Source: JBOEGW01 sp050633625 (GTDB taxonomy: Bacteria > Pseudomonadota > Alphaproteobacteria > Rhodobacterales > Rhodobacteraceae). Taken from it: DNA of 64,000 nt. A program made the translations under genes and the position numbers. The notes below the pieces were generated by a model that worked only from the letters and a program-made list of their open reading frames with translations, did not search any database and had not been told where the DNA came from. Numbering within the stretch: the first letter of the stretch is position 1; each line of letters begins with the position of its first letter. The stretch spans positions 310,001 to 374,000 of the forward strand of contig JBOEGW010000011.1 in NCBI GenBank assembly GCA_050633625.1. The letters are read 5' to 3'. Below, one piece after another: positions 34,814 to 43,711 of the stretch.

Positions 34814-36061
34814 TCAAACCACCTTTAAAATAAGGTTGAAATGATCATTCCAAGTCGGAAGCGAAATACTATCGTTGGTTATGCTCGGTCTTTCTTCCAA
34901 AACCATGTCTACTGCCTTGGCCCAAGATAACAGATCGTCTTTCGGCGGGTAAACCAGATTGTTTCCAAATACTTCCCAATAAACCGGCAAATTTGCTGCA
35001 ATGACCGGTGTGCCCAGCGCAAGCGCCTCGCCGGGAGGCAAACCGAACCCTTCCGCAAAGCTGGGCATAAGGAGCGCCACCGCCCCTTGAATGAGCGCAT
35101 GCGCGGCCCCGTCAGGCAGTGTGCCAAGCTCGTGAACCGATGTGCTGAGTGGCCCTAGGTGATCAAGCCGCGCAAACACCGCCTCATTCGCCCACCCACG
35201 CGCGCCCACGATAAAGAGGTTGGGCATGTCGTCCGAGCTGTATCGGGAGGCAAGCTGCTGCCAGAGATCCAACAAGAAGGCGTGGTTTTTGCGCGGCTCA
35301 ATCGTGCCAAGAATGACAAAATAGGGTCTATCAAGGCGCAAACCGTCTGGATTGTTTGCCGCGATTGGCTCGGGCGTTTCTATTCCCAGATGGGCAACAA
35401 GGCCGGGGGGGACACGACCAAAACGCTCGAAATGGGACCGGGCCTGGTCCTGAGTTGCGCGTGAATTATAGACCACCAAGTCAGCTTTGCGCGCCACTTG
35501 CTCCATGCGCACACGAAACTGCTCTACCGTCCCTTCTCGTTGAAAAGCGGGAAAATCTAGGGGAATTGTATCATGGATCAAGACCACAGCTTGCCCGCCA
35601 TCAAGCGCATGAATCGCGTCAAACATCGCGAGCTTGAGGTTTGAATGGCCAACGTTGATCCAGGCCGATCCTTCGGGCAGGTGCCGCCGCAACATGAAGC
35701 GAAGAGTCGCACGGCCCGCGCGCCCAATGGCTATACGCCGCAAATCGGTCTCAACGCGCTGTCGAAGCGGAGAGGATTTCACGAAAAGGCGCGACAAGAG
35801 ATCTGCCGAACCCCAAGACACAACCCCAAAAAGGCGATCCGCGAGTGCCTGTGTGCCAGCGCGATCAAAAAGGGTGAACCCAAATCCAGAGCGCACAATT
35901 GCGAACACAGGTTTTGCGTCACTCAGAAAATGACGCAGGTAGGCCGCTTCAACCCGGTCTACCCCGGTGAATGCACCGCGCCCAACGCGTGAGACAAGCC
36001 GGGAAAGGTCGAGGAGGCGCGCGGTCGGGTCGCTAAACTCGCTGATGTCGCGCCCCACCAA
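34814..36061 (-). CDS. Family 4 glycosyltransferase
   Basis: A 415-residue GT-B enzyme. The N-terminal domain has LDLSRLVSRVGRGAFTGVDR; the C-terminal nucleotide-sugar domain has YFVILGTIEPRKNHAFLLDL and the EX7E-type region LLMPSFAEGFGLPPGEALAL. It is a retaining glycosyltransferase of polysaccharide assembly. Nine bases separate it from galU upstream on the same strand. Confidence 0.88.
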   Translation of the reverse strand: MVGRDISEFSDPTARLLDLSRLVSRVGRGAFTGVDRVEAAYLRHFLSDAKPVFAIVRSGFGFTLFDRAGTQALADRLFGVVSWGSADLLSRLFVKSSPLRQRVETDLRRIAIGRAGRATLRFMLRRHLPEGSAWINVGHSNLKLAMFDAIHALDGGQAVVLIHDTIPLDFPAFQREGTVEQFRVRMEQVARKADLVVYNSRATQDQARSHFERFGRVPPGLVAHLGIETPEPIAANNPDGLRLDRPYFVILGTIEPRKNHAFLLDLWQQLASRYSSDDMPNLFIVGARGWANEAVFARLDHLGPLSTSVHELGTLPDGAAHALIQGAVALLMPSFAEGFGLPPGEALALGTPVIAANLPVYWEVFGNNLVYPPKDDLLSWAKAVDMVLEERPSITNDSISLPTWNDHFNLILKVV

Positions 36062-36070
36062 TAACCTCGG

Positions 36071-36976
36071 TTACTGCGCTGCTTTGCGCGCGGCGACGAG
36101 GTCTTCGAGGTAGCTCATCAACTCGCCTTGCAGCTCATCGCGCGACAAGCCGAAAGAAACCGTGGCTTGCAAGAAACCAGCTTTGGAGCCGCAATCAAAA
36201 CGCTGCCCGCGGAAGCGGTATCCGTAGACATCACGACCATTGGTGATTTCATCTGAAATCGCGTCAGTGAGCTGAATTTCTCCCCCCGCGCCGGTCTTCT
36301 TTTTGTTTAAGTTTTCCAACACGTTGGGAGTCAGGATGTAGCGTCCGATCACCGCGAGATTGGACGGTGCTGTGCCGGGGGCAGGCTTCTCGACCATGCC
36401 ATTTGCCGTGACCATGGCGCCCATATCTTCGCGAACATCCAGCACGCCATATGCGCTTGCCTTTTCGGGCGAAACTTCCATGGTCGCGACCATGGATCCG
36501 CCCGTTGGAGCGACCGTCTCTTCATAGGCTTCGACCATTTGCTGAAGGCAGGGCTTTTCGGCGGCGATCACATCGTCAGGCAAGATGACAGCAAAAGGCT
36601 CATCCGCGATCAATCGCCGTGCGCACCAAACCGCGTGACCAAGTCCAAGCGCCTTATGCTGGCGGATATAAGCAATCGCGCCGCTGTCCATGTTCGTGCT
36701 ATTCAGAATGTCCAAGAGCGCGTCCTTGCCAGATTTTCGCAGGCTCGCTTCAACGACGGGGTTAATGTCGAAATAGTCCTCCAGCGCGCCTTTGCCGCGC
36801 GAGGTTACGAAGATGAATTCCTTGATGCCCGCCGCGCGCGCCTCGTCGATCGCATATTGGATCAGCGGACGGTCAACCAGTGTCATGATTTCTTTGGGGA
36901 TGGACTTCGTCGCAGGCAAGAACCGCGTCCCCAATCCAGCAACAGGGAAAATGGCTTTCGTGACTTTACGTTTCAA
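36071..36976 (-). CDS. galU: UTP-glucose-1-phosphate uridylyltransferase
   Basis: About 301 residues. The nucleotidyltransferase signature is FPVAGLGTRFLPATKSIPKE, with VDRPLIQYAIDEARAAG, EKPAPGTAPSN and DCGSKAGFLQA. It makes UDP-glucose for surface glycans. I choose a TTG start at 36976 (LKRKVTKAIF) because AAAGGG lies eight bases upstream and the protein then has the standard N-terminus; the longer frame starts at another TTG at 37042 with no support. It supplies a donor for the neighbouring transferases. Confidence 0.93.
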   Translation of the reverse strand: MKRKVTKAIFPVAGLGTRFLPATKSIPKEIMTLVDRPLIQYAIDEARAAGIKEFIFVTSRGKGALEDYFDINPVVEASLRKSGKDALLDILNSTNMDSGAIAYIRQHKALGLGHAVWCARRLIADEPFAVILPDDVIAAEKPCLQQMVEAYEETVAPTGGSMVATMEVSPEKASAYGVLDVREDMGAMVTANGMVEKPAPGTAPSNLAVIGRYILTPNVLENLNKKKTGAGGEIQLTDAISDEITNGRDVYGYRFRGQRFDCGSKAGFLQATVSFGLSRDELQGELMSYLEDLVAARKAAQ

Positions 36977-37076
36977 TGTTCTACCCTTTGGGTTTGACGT
37001 GTGATGTGGCACATTTTCTGCGCGCGTCTTATTCCTAACCAATCACGACAACACTATCCCGGTTGGGCCTTTGTCG

Positions 37077-38324
37077 TCACGGCTCATTTTCTTCATTTGC
37101 CTCATTTGTTCTCACTTTAGCAACAGATGCCCATTCTTTATGCAGACTTTGTGCGAAACTCTGCCACTTAAACGGGCGTTCGGTGCGGTCTGAGCGCCCA
37201 AAAAGTCCGCCCCTTTGTTCCCAATAGCCCTCCATAGTGAAGCGGCGCCAATGAGGTAGGGCGGTCGGAGAGAACCGAAAAACAGAGGTGACCTTGCCCT
37301 GCGCCACGTTTTCCATGGCTTCACGGCGGAGACGTTTCTTGTTCCATGGGCGGCCAGCCAACACTGTTGAGCCAGATGGAGACGACGTTGAAAATGGCGC
37401 AAAAGTCCGGGTGGGTTTGGAAATTGGGCTTAACGGCGCGATGTCCCGATTGCGCCCCGCCTCAAATCCGGCATCCAAGCTTGCCAAAATTCGACCGACA
37501 TCGCGCGGCTCAAGACCCCCTTCAACAACATGGCGCAACAGACGTTTATGCTGTTCCGTGCGAAAAGCAGATTGTGCGGGGGCGTGATCCTTGAGCGGAG
37601 CGTGTTTGCGCAGAAAAACCGCACTCGACGCACCAATTTCAAAAAGGTCTGTCGGTGCGCGATCATTGCGCCGCATTGCGGAAGCCGCAAAGCCGTGATG
37701 CACTTGCGCCAGTGGCACAAGAGCAGTTTCTGCGCCCGCCTTTGCAAGCCTCATGTTGAGGTCTGTTTCGTCCAGAAAAAATCGAAAAACAGGGTCAAAC
37801 CCACCCAAACTAGCCAAAATGTCACGGCGAACAGCGAAATTTGTACCCTCGGTTTTGACAGCTTCACCCGGCAATATGGCAGGTGAAAATGGCTCATCCG
37901 TCTGGTGCAAAACTTCTTGCGCAAACCCGGTTGGCCCAACTGTCCGGGCGCGCCACTGAAACTCAATCCCATTGCGCCCGCGCACATATCCGCCAGTCAC
38001 AGACACTTCAGTGTTTGCGAAGGGTGCTGTGAGTTGATCAAGCCAAGTCGGTTCAGGCACCGCGTCATCATCAATGAACGCGAGTATTTCGCCCGCAGCC
38101 TGGCTAATACCAATGTTACGCGCGGCGGAGATATTGGCTTGATCAAACAGAGATACCGCCACATTGGGCCACGACCTCGCGACCTCAACACCCGCGGGAT
38201 CCGCGACGACGATCACCTCAAAATTGGGATAATACAGTTGCGATAGGCCCAGCAAACAGCGGCGTAACAGTATAGGCCGCGCACGACTGACGACGATCAC
38301 CGACACCAAAGGATAGGCCGTCAT
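37077..38324 (-). CDS. Family 2 glycosyltransferase
   Basis: A 415-residue GT-A enzyme. VSVIVVSRARPILLRRCLLG and FEVIVVADP start the donor-binding fold; ILAFIDDDAVPEPTWLDQL holds the DxD metal site; GGFDPVFRFFLDETDLNMRL is the acceptor-side ED-type motif. The last 120 residues are a charged tail of no known family. It overlaps kdsB by ATGA. Confidence 0.88.
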   Translation of the reverse strand: MTAYPLVSVIVVSRARPILLRRCLLGLSQLYYPNFEVIVVADPAGVEVARSWPNVAVSLFDQANISAARNIGISQAAGEILAFIDDDAVPEPTWLDQLTAPFANTEVSVTGGYVRGRNGIEFQWRARTVGPTGFAQEVLHQTDEPFSPAILPGEAVKTEGTNFAVRRDILASLGGFDPVFRFFLDETDLNMRLAKAGAETALVPLAQVHHGFAASAMRRNDRAPTDLFEIGASSAVFLRKHAPLKDHAPAQSAFRTEQHKRLLRHVVEGGLEPRDVGRILASLDAGFEAGRNRDIAPLSPISKPTRTFAPFSTSSPSGSTVLAGRPWNKKRLRREAMENVAQGKVTSVFRFSPTALPHWRRFTMEGYWEQRGGLFGRSDRTERPFKWQSFAQSLHKEWASVAKVRTNEANEENEP

Positions 38325-39121
38325 TGCACCCCCATCTCCGCCAATATGGCCTCAATGCGGGGCACATCTTCGGGGTTTTTCAGCTCCCAAAACTGTTGGT
38401 CGCGGGAGTCAACCTCGACACATAAAACCGGGCGTTCCCGTTCCAAAAAGCGCAACTGCTCAAGCCCCTCAAGGCGTTCAAGCGGGCCGGCCGCCCAGCG
38501 CGGATAGGCCGCCAGCGCAGATGGGCGATAGGCATAGACGCCAACATGGTGAAATACGGGTGTGTCTGCCACAGCAAGCACGATGTCGGGGGCGTAGGGA
38601 ATCACCTCTTTCGAAAAATAGAGTGCCCGGTTTTCGGCACCAAAGACGACTGTCGTAGCCCCGACATGACTGGCGCGCCGGTCTTCCAGAATCCTAGACA
38701 AAGCCCGCCCATCGCATTGCAAAACCGGTGTTGCCACTTCTGCGGTTGGGTGCGTGTCCAAAGCGCTCACAAGGTCTTCAACGAACCAATGTGGCGTTAG
38801 GGGCGCATCACCTTGCAGATTGACAACAATATCGTAGCGCGTGCCGATGGCGTCTAACGTCTCGGCGCACCGTTCGGTCCCATTCTCACAGGCCTCAGAC
38901 GTCATCACAACCTGTGCGCCGAAGCCTTCGGCCACATCGCGAATGCGCGTATCATCGGTAGCGACCACGACATTATCAACACCCGACACAGCTTTGGCCG
39001 CTTCCCAGGTACGCTGGATGAGGGGCTTGGCCTCGCCCTTTGCCCCCTTTAGCGGGACCAATGCCTTGCCCGGATACCGAGGTGAGGCATCGCGTGCTGG
39101 GATAACGAGCAGGGTAGACAC
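38321..39121 (-). CDS. kdsB: CMP-Kdo synthetase
   Basis: A 266-residue 3-deoxy-manno-octulosonate cytidylyltransferase. VIPARDASPRYPGKALVPL binds CTP; VVVATDDTRIRDVAEGFGAQVVMTSE and VVNLQGDAPL are typical, and FHHVGVYAYRPSAL matches the Kdo site. CMP-Kdo is used for lipopolysaccharide core and for Kdo-linked capsules. It starts two bases before the cysQ end and is coupled to the GT2 gene downstream. Confidence 0.92.
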   Translation of the reverse strand: MSTLLVIPARDASPRYPGKALVPLKGAKGEAKPLIQRTWEAAKAVSGVDNVVVATDDTRIRDVAEGFGAQVVMTSEACENGTERCAETLDAIGTRYDIVVNLQGDAPLTPHWFVEDLVSALDTHPTAEVATPVLQCDGRALSRILEDRRASHVGATTVVFGAENRALYFSKEVIPYAPDIVLAVADTPVFHHVGVYAYRPSALAAYPRWAAGPLERLEGLEQLRFLERERPVLCVEVDSRDQQFWELKNPEDVPRIEAILAEMGVQ

Positions 39122-39122
39122 T

Positions 39123-39920
39123 TTAGGCCTTTTTCAATTCTACACCCGGCGCATAGGCGATGAAGAACGGGTTTTCGTAGATCGGTTTGCCGTAGGTCAG
39201 TGGCGTATGATCGTCGAACCGAATGACATCTCCCCCGGCGCCTTTCAGAACAGCATGACCGGCAGCGGTGTCCCACTCCATTGTGCGCCCAACCCGGGGA
39301 TAAATGTCGGCTTCGCCCGTCGCAACGAGGCAAAATTTGAGCGAGGAACCAGCGCTTTTCATGTCTTTGACACTGTATTTGCCGATGTAGTCATCTGTTG
39401 CCTGGTCGCGGTGGGACTTCGAGGCCACAACCATCAATGCGCTGTTGTCTGGGCTGGACACTTTGATGGGGTTGGTCTTGCCTGGTTTGCTCGCCTCAAA
39501 CGGGCCTTCTTCCTCAACACTTGTGCCGTCCGCCAGCGTGTAAAACATACGGTTCTTGGCAGGTGCATAGACAACGCCACGAACAGGCGCGCCATCGACG
39601 ACATAGGCGATGTTCACGGTGAAATCGCCACGCCGATGTACGAATTCCTTTGTGCCGTCCAGCGGATCAACGATCAGAAATTCAGAGGCAGATTCTTTGT
39701 GACTGTCGGCCTGTTCCTCGGTCACCAAGAGCGTGTCGGGGAAGGCCGCGCGAAGCCCCGCAGAAATGAGCGCGTCCGCGGCTTCATCTGCTGCCGTCAC
39801 AGGGCTGTCGTCGGATTTTGAGCGCACATCAAAGTCATCCGAACCATAGATTTCCATGATGACATCGCCTGCTTTGAGGGACAATTCGCGCATCACCTCG
39901 GTCAGTTTCTCAAAATCCAC
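39123..39920 (-). CDS. cysQ: CysQ, 3'(2'),5'-bisphosphate (PAP) nucleotidase
   Basis: A 265-residue inositol-monophosphatase-fold enzyme. Metal ligands are EE (68-69) and DPLDGT (85-90), with a second motif EWDTAAGHAVL near residue 215. It converts PAP, the by-product of PAPS-using enzymes, to AMP. At the head of the run that ends in a sulfotransferase, its presence makes sense for continued sulfation, although it also serves sulfate assimilation. Confidence 0.93.
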   Translation of the reverse strand: MDFEKLTEVMRELSLKAGDVIMEIYGSDDFDVRSKSDDSPVTAADEAADALISAGLRAAFPDTLLVTEEQADSHKESASEFLIVDPLDGTKEFVHRRGDFTVNIAYVVDGAPVRGVVYAPAKNRMFYTLADGTSVEEEGPFEASKPGKTNPIKVSSPDNSALMVVASKSHRDQATDDYIGKYSVKDMKSAGSSLKFCLVATGEADIYPRVGRTMEWDTAAGHAVLKGAGGDVIRFDDHTPLTYGKPIYENPFFIAYAPGVELKKA

Positions 39921-39988
39921 TCTGCTCTCCGTCTTTTTCGGCCGGTTTTTTCGCAGTTGTCGTAAAAAAACCGCTTTTTCCGGTCATG

Positions 39989-40017
39989 TTGATAAAAATT
40001 CCGCTTCCACTTATGAT
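39989..40017 (+). promoter_or_regulatory. Sigma-70-type promoter for the KpsM-like gene
   Basis: TTGATA (39989-39994), a 17-bp spacer and TATGAT (40012-40017), each five of six to consensus. The expected transcript starts near 40024, about 60 nt before the ATG. This is one of the best promoters by eye in the window. Confidence 0.65.
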
Positions 40018-40085
40018 GCGGCGTAAAGGGAACAGCAAGATTTCCTTGCAAAAATGCAGTTCAGGCAGGCTCAAGGGCTTACAAG

Positions 40086-40907
40086 ATGTTTCAGGTCGAA
40101 GTACCTAAAAGCAAGTTTGCGTTATATGTTGGCGTTTTAGAGGTCATCTATCACGCCACTGTGCGCTCTATCCGCAAGACGCATTCTAATGCGCTGATGG
40201 GGCTGTTTATCAACATGCTCCAAACGATGATGCTCGTTGCCGTGTTTTATATTATGTATACGGTGCTGGGCCTGCGCGGCTCGGTCGTGCGCGGAGACTT
40301 TCTCATCTACATCATGTCGGGGATCTTCCTCTATATGACCCAGACCAAAACGATGGGCGCTGTGGTTGGCTCTGAGGGGCCAACCTCCCCGATGATGCAA
40401 CATGCTCCCATGACGACATTCGTGGCGATTCTCTCAGCTGCGTTTGGTGCGCTCTACATCCAAATCCTGTCTGTGGTCGTTGTTGTCTATATCTACCACA
40501 TCGCCATTACCCCGATCGAAATTCAGAACTACGCCGGTACAATCGGGATGCTGATCCTCGCGTGGTTCTCGGGAATCGGGATCGGGATGATCTTCCTTGC
40601 CCTCAAGCCGTGGTTTCCGCAATTCGCGACAGTTGGCTCCACTATCTATTCCCGCGCCAATATGATTGCATCGGGCAAGATGTTCATGGCAAATGCGCTG
40701 CCCTTCAACATGCTGGCGATGTTCTCATGGAACCCGCTGTTTCACATTATTGACCAAGCGCGTGGGTATGCCTTCATCAACTACAACCCGCATTACACAA
40801 GCTGGAAATATGCCTTGATTGTTTCAACTGTGCTGATGGTCATTGGGTTTATGGGCGAAGCATATACCCGCAAACATGCCTCCATTTCTTGGGGTGCGCG
40901 CCACTAA
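40086..40907 (+). CDS. ABC-2-type polysaccharide export permease (KpsM-like)
   Basis: A 273-residue membrane protein with about six helices and the ABC-2 layout: an amphipathic N-terminus (VLEVIYHATVRSIRKTHSNA), IMYTVLGLRGSVVRGDFLIY and a C-terminal LFHIIDQARGYAFINYNPHY characteristic of KpsM/Wzm capsule exporters. It should carry a glycan across the inner membrane with an ATPase partner. No ATPase gene (KpsT/Wzt) is next to it. It diverges from cysQ and ends in a 4-bp overlap with alkB. Confidence 0.85.
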   Translation: MFQVEVPKSKFALYVGVLEVIYHATVRSIRKTHSNALMGLFINMLQTMMLVAVFYIMYTVLGLRGSVVRGDFLIYIMSGIFLYMTQTKTMGAVVGSEGPTSPMMQHAPMTTFVAILSAAFGALYIQILSVVVVVYIYHIAITPIEIQNYAGTIGMLILAWFSGIGIGMIFLALKPWFPQFATVGSTIYSRANMIASGKMFMANALPFNMLAMFSWNPLFHIIDQARGYAFINYNPHYTSWKYALIVSTVLMVIGFMGEAYTRKHASISWGARH

Positions 40908-41521
40908 GTCACGACGCGCATTGTTATGTTGATCCGCCCCCCTTCGCGCAGCAACGTGGAGGAGCCGAACTTGATCCGGTCCACCCCATGATAAGCAAGC
41001 CGCGCCTCGCCCTCCAACACGATCACATCCCCGGATTTTAGCCAGATTGATTTGGTCGGCCCACCGCGCCTTTCGCCGCCGATGCGAAACAGCCCTTCAT
41101 CTCCGAGGCTAATGGACACAACCGGATGGGAAAAATCTGCTTCGTCACAATCCTGGTGCAACCCCATGCGCGCCCCTTCGCCGTAGAAATTGAGCAAACA
41201 ACACTCCGGCGCCGGGCTTTTTGGCGCGAGAGCTGACCAGATGAGGCGCAGGTTTGCGGGTATGTCGGGCCAAGGGGTGCCGTTGGGGTGTTGTGGCTCG
41301 TAGCGGTAGCCGCCACCGGCATCGGAGTACCACCCAAAAGCCCCAGCCGAGGTCATTCGGACCGACATTTGTCCCTGCCCGCGCGTTTGCGGCGAGAACA
41401 GCGGCGCTTGGCGCACAATTTCGCGCAAGTCCTCAACCAAATTTCGCTGCGCGCTCAGGCCCAAAACCCCCGGAAAAAGCCGCGCGCCCCCTACGTTCAA
41501 GGCTGTTTCTTGCTCAAACAT
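40904..41521 (-). CDS. alkB: AlkB-type Fe(II)/2-oxoglutarate dioxygenase, DNA/RNA dealkylase
   Basis: A 205-residue AlkB. Iron ligands His122, Asp124 (HQD) and His178 (YHGVDR) are present, and the 2-oxoglutarate motif RINITMR (196-202) is intact; NFYGEGARMGLH is typical. It repairs N1-methyladenine and N3-methylcytosine. I start at the ATG at 41521 (MFEQE) after AGGGA. It converges with the export permease. Confidence 0.93.
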   Translation of the reverse strand: MFEQETALNVGGARLFPGVLGLSAQRNLVEDLREIVRQAPLFSPQTRGQGQMSVRMTSAGAFGWYSDAGGGYRYEPQHPNGTPWPDIPANLRLIWSALAPKSPAPECCLLNFYGEGARMGLHQDCDEADFSHPVVSISLGDEGLFRIGGERRGGPTKSIWLKSGDVIVLEGEARLAYHGVDRIKFGSSTLLREGGRINITMRVVT

Positions 41522-41576
41522 TGCCAAATCCCTGAAAATGACTCGATTTTTCGCCCCTCATCGGGTGATCAGCGCC

Positions 41577-41605
41577 TTGCAGCGCCGTTTTGCCCTACTT
41601 ATATA
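41577..41605 (+). promoter_or_regulatory. Candidate promoter for dnaK
   Basis: TTGCAG (41577-41582, preceded by C), a 17-bp spacer and TATATA (41600-41605). The CTTG start and TATAT -10 also resemble alphaproteobacterial heat-shock (RpoH) promoters. The layout matches the one before rimP (TTGCAG-N17-TATATC). No CIRCE element is seen here. Confidence 0.45.
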
Positions 41606-41720
41606 CGCCCAGACGCCGGTTGGGATGAAAATCCATGAAACCCGCTGGCAGCATTATGGGATTGGGCAAAGGTGCCTTCGGGGCCTGCGCCCAGATTATC
41701 GCCAAGAAGAGGAAATGAGC

Positions 41721-43637
41721 ATGGGTAAAGTAATTGGAATTGACCTTGGAACGACCAACTCTTGTGTGGCCGTTATGGATGGCTCGCAACCGCGGGTGAT
41801 CGAAAATTCGGAAGGTGCGCGCACAACACCTTCCATCGTCGCCTTCAAAGACGACGAACGCCTCGTTGGCCAGCCGGCAAAACGCCAAGCTGTGACCAAC
41901 CCGGATAACACAGTGTTCGCGGTGAAGCGTTTGATCGGTCGCCGCTTTGATGATCCGGCAGTGCTGAAAGACAAAGCGCTTGTACCGTTTGAGATCGTCA
42001 ATGGCGGCAATGGTGACGCATGGGTAGAAGCGTCTGGTGAGAAATACTCGCCGTCGCAAATCTCCGCAATCATTCTGCAAAAAATGAAAGAAACCGCCGA
42101 AAGCTACCTTGGCGAAGATGTAACACAGGCGGTCATTACCGTTCCTGCGTACTTCAACGATGCGCAGCGTCAGGCGACAAAAGACGCCGGTAAAATCGCT
42201 GGCCTCGAAGTGATGCGCATTATCAACGAGCCAACAGCGGCAGCGCTTGCTTATGGGCTCGACAAAAAAGACAGCAAAACCATCGCCGTGTATGACCTTG
42301 GCGGCGGGACTTTCGACGTGACGATTCTCGAAATCGACGACGGCTTGTTCGAAGTGAAATCCACCAACGGTGACACGTTCCTCGGTGGTGAAGACTTTGA
42401 CATGCGCATCGTCCAATACCTCGCGGATCAGTTCAAGAAAGAGAACAACGTCGATCTGACCAAAGACAAAATGGCGCTTCAACGGCTGAAAGAAGCCGCG
42501 GAAAAAGCCAAAATCGAACTGTCGTCTTCGAGCCAAACCGAGATCAACCAACCGTTTATCTCGATGGGGTCTGACGGTCAGCCGCTTCACATGGTCATGA
42601 AGCTCACCCGCGCGAAGCTGGAAAGCCTCGTGAGCGATCTCGTCAAGCGGTCGATGGACCCCTGTAAAGCCGCGCTCAAAGACGCTGGCCTGACCACAGG
42701 TGACATCGACGAGGTGATCCTTGTCGGTGGTATGACCCGCATGCCGCGCGTCATGGAAGAAGTGACGAAGTTCTTCGGAAAAGAGCCGCACAAAGGCGTG
42801 AACCCAGACGAAGTTGTTGCCATGGGTGCCGCGATCCAAGCCGGTGTTCTGCAAGGCGATGTCAAAGACGTGGTGCTGCTTGACGTGACACCTCTGTCGC
42901 TCGGGATTGAAACACTCGGCGGCGTGTTCACACGCTTGATCGACCGCAACACAACGATCCCGACTAAGAAAAGCCAAGTCTTCTCGACTGCCGAGGACAA
43001 CCAGAACGCCGTGACGATCCGGGTGTTCCAAGGTGAACGTGAAATGGCTTCGGACAACAAAATGCTTGGCCAGTTCAACCTTGAAGACATTCCGCCAGCG
43101 CCGCGCGGCTTGCCGCAAATCGAAGTGACCTTTGACATCAATGCCGATGGTATTGTTTCGGTCTCTGCGAAGGACAAAGGCACCGGGCGTGAGCAAAACA
43201 TCACGATCCAAGCATCCGGTGGTCTGTCCGATGAAGACATCGAGCAAATGGTGCGTGACGCGGAAGAGAATGCCGAAGGCGATAAGCAGCGCAAGGAAAT
43301 GGTCGAAGCCCGTAACCAAGCTGAAAGCCTGATCCACTCGACCGAGAAAGCAATGGAAGAGCACAAGGAGAAGGTCGATCCAACGACGATCGAAGCGATC
43401 GACTTGGCAATTGCGGCGCTGAAAGATGATCTTGAAGGGGACAACCCTGACAAGATCAAATCCGGCATCCAAAACGTCACGGAAGCTTCGATGAAACTTG
43501 GTGAGGCCATCTATAAGGCACAGCAAGCCGAAGAAGCTGGTGAAGCGGCTGAGGACGACGAAGGTGGCCCATCCGGTGTTGATGACGACATCGTAGACGC
43601 CGACTTCGAAGACCTTGACGACGACAAACGGTCGTAA
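41721..43637 (+). CDS. dnaK: DnaK (Hsp70) chaperone
   Basis: 638 residues from the ATG at 41721, the usual alphaproteobacterial length. It has GKVIGIDLGTTNSCVAVMDG, IINEPTAAALAYGLD, DLGGGTFDVTILEIDDG and VGGMTRMPRVMEEV, and it ends in the acidic DDDIVDADFEDLDDD tail. AGAGGAA lies at proper distance from this ATG; the frame extends upstream to 41538 but those residues are not DnaK. dnaJ follows 74 bp downstream; hrcA-grpE are at the left edge of the window. Confidence 0.97.
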   Translation: MGKVIGIDLGTTNSCVAVMDGSQPRVIENSEGARTTPSIVAFKDDERLVGQPAKRQAVTNPDNTVFAVKRLIGRRFDDPAVLKDKALVPFEIVNGGNGDAWVEASGEKYSPSQISAIILQKMKETAESYLGEDVTQAVITVPAYFNDAQRQATKDAGKIAGLEVMRIINEPTAAALAYGLDKKDSKTIAVYDLGGGTFDVTILEIDDGLFEVKSTNGDTFLGGEDFDMRIVQYLADQFKKENNVDLTKDKMALQRLKEAAEKAKIELSSSSQTEINQPFISMGSDGQPLHMVMKLTRAKLESLVSDLVKRSMDPCKAALKDAGLTTGDIDEVILVGGMTRMPRVMEEVTKFFGKEPHKGVNPDEVVAMGAAIQAGVLQGDVKDVVLLDVTPLSLGIETLGGVFTRLIDRNTTIPTKKSQVFSTAEDNQNAVTIRVFQGEREMASDNKMLGQFNLEDIPPAPRGLPQIEVTFDINADGIVSVSAKDKGTGREQNITIQASGGLSDEDIEQMVRDAEENAEGDKQRKEMVEARNQAESLIHSTEKAMEEHKEKVDPTTIEAIDLAIAALKDDLEGDNPDKIKSGIQNVTEASMKLGEAIYKAQQAEEAGEAAEDDEGGPSGVDDDIVDADFEDLDDDKRS

Positions 43638-43655
43638 GACCCAAGACACGACGAG

Positions 43656-43686
43656 GGCCGGTCCGCCTCTGATGGACGGGCCGGCC
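43656..43686 (+). terminator. dnaK-dnaJ intercistronic hairpin
   Basis: GGCCGGTCC (43656-43664) pairs with GGGCCGGCC (43678-43686) through nine pairs including one wobble. The following sequence has no proper T-run. It probably sets the dnaK:dnaJ ratio by partial termination or mRNA processing. Confidence 0.5.
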
Positions 43687-43711
43687 TTCGCGTTCCCAAG
43701 GGGGTACGATC

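Noticed and set aside
41595..43649. Long open frame of 684 codons opposite dnaK
   Set aside because: It is an antisense shadow produced by the strong codon bias of dnaK; it has no family signature and no ribosome-binding site.
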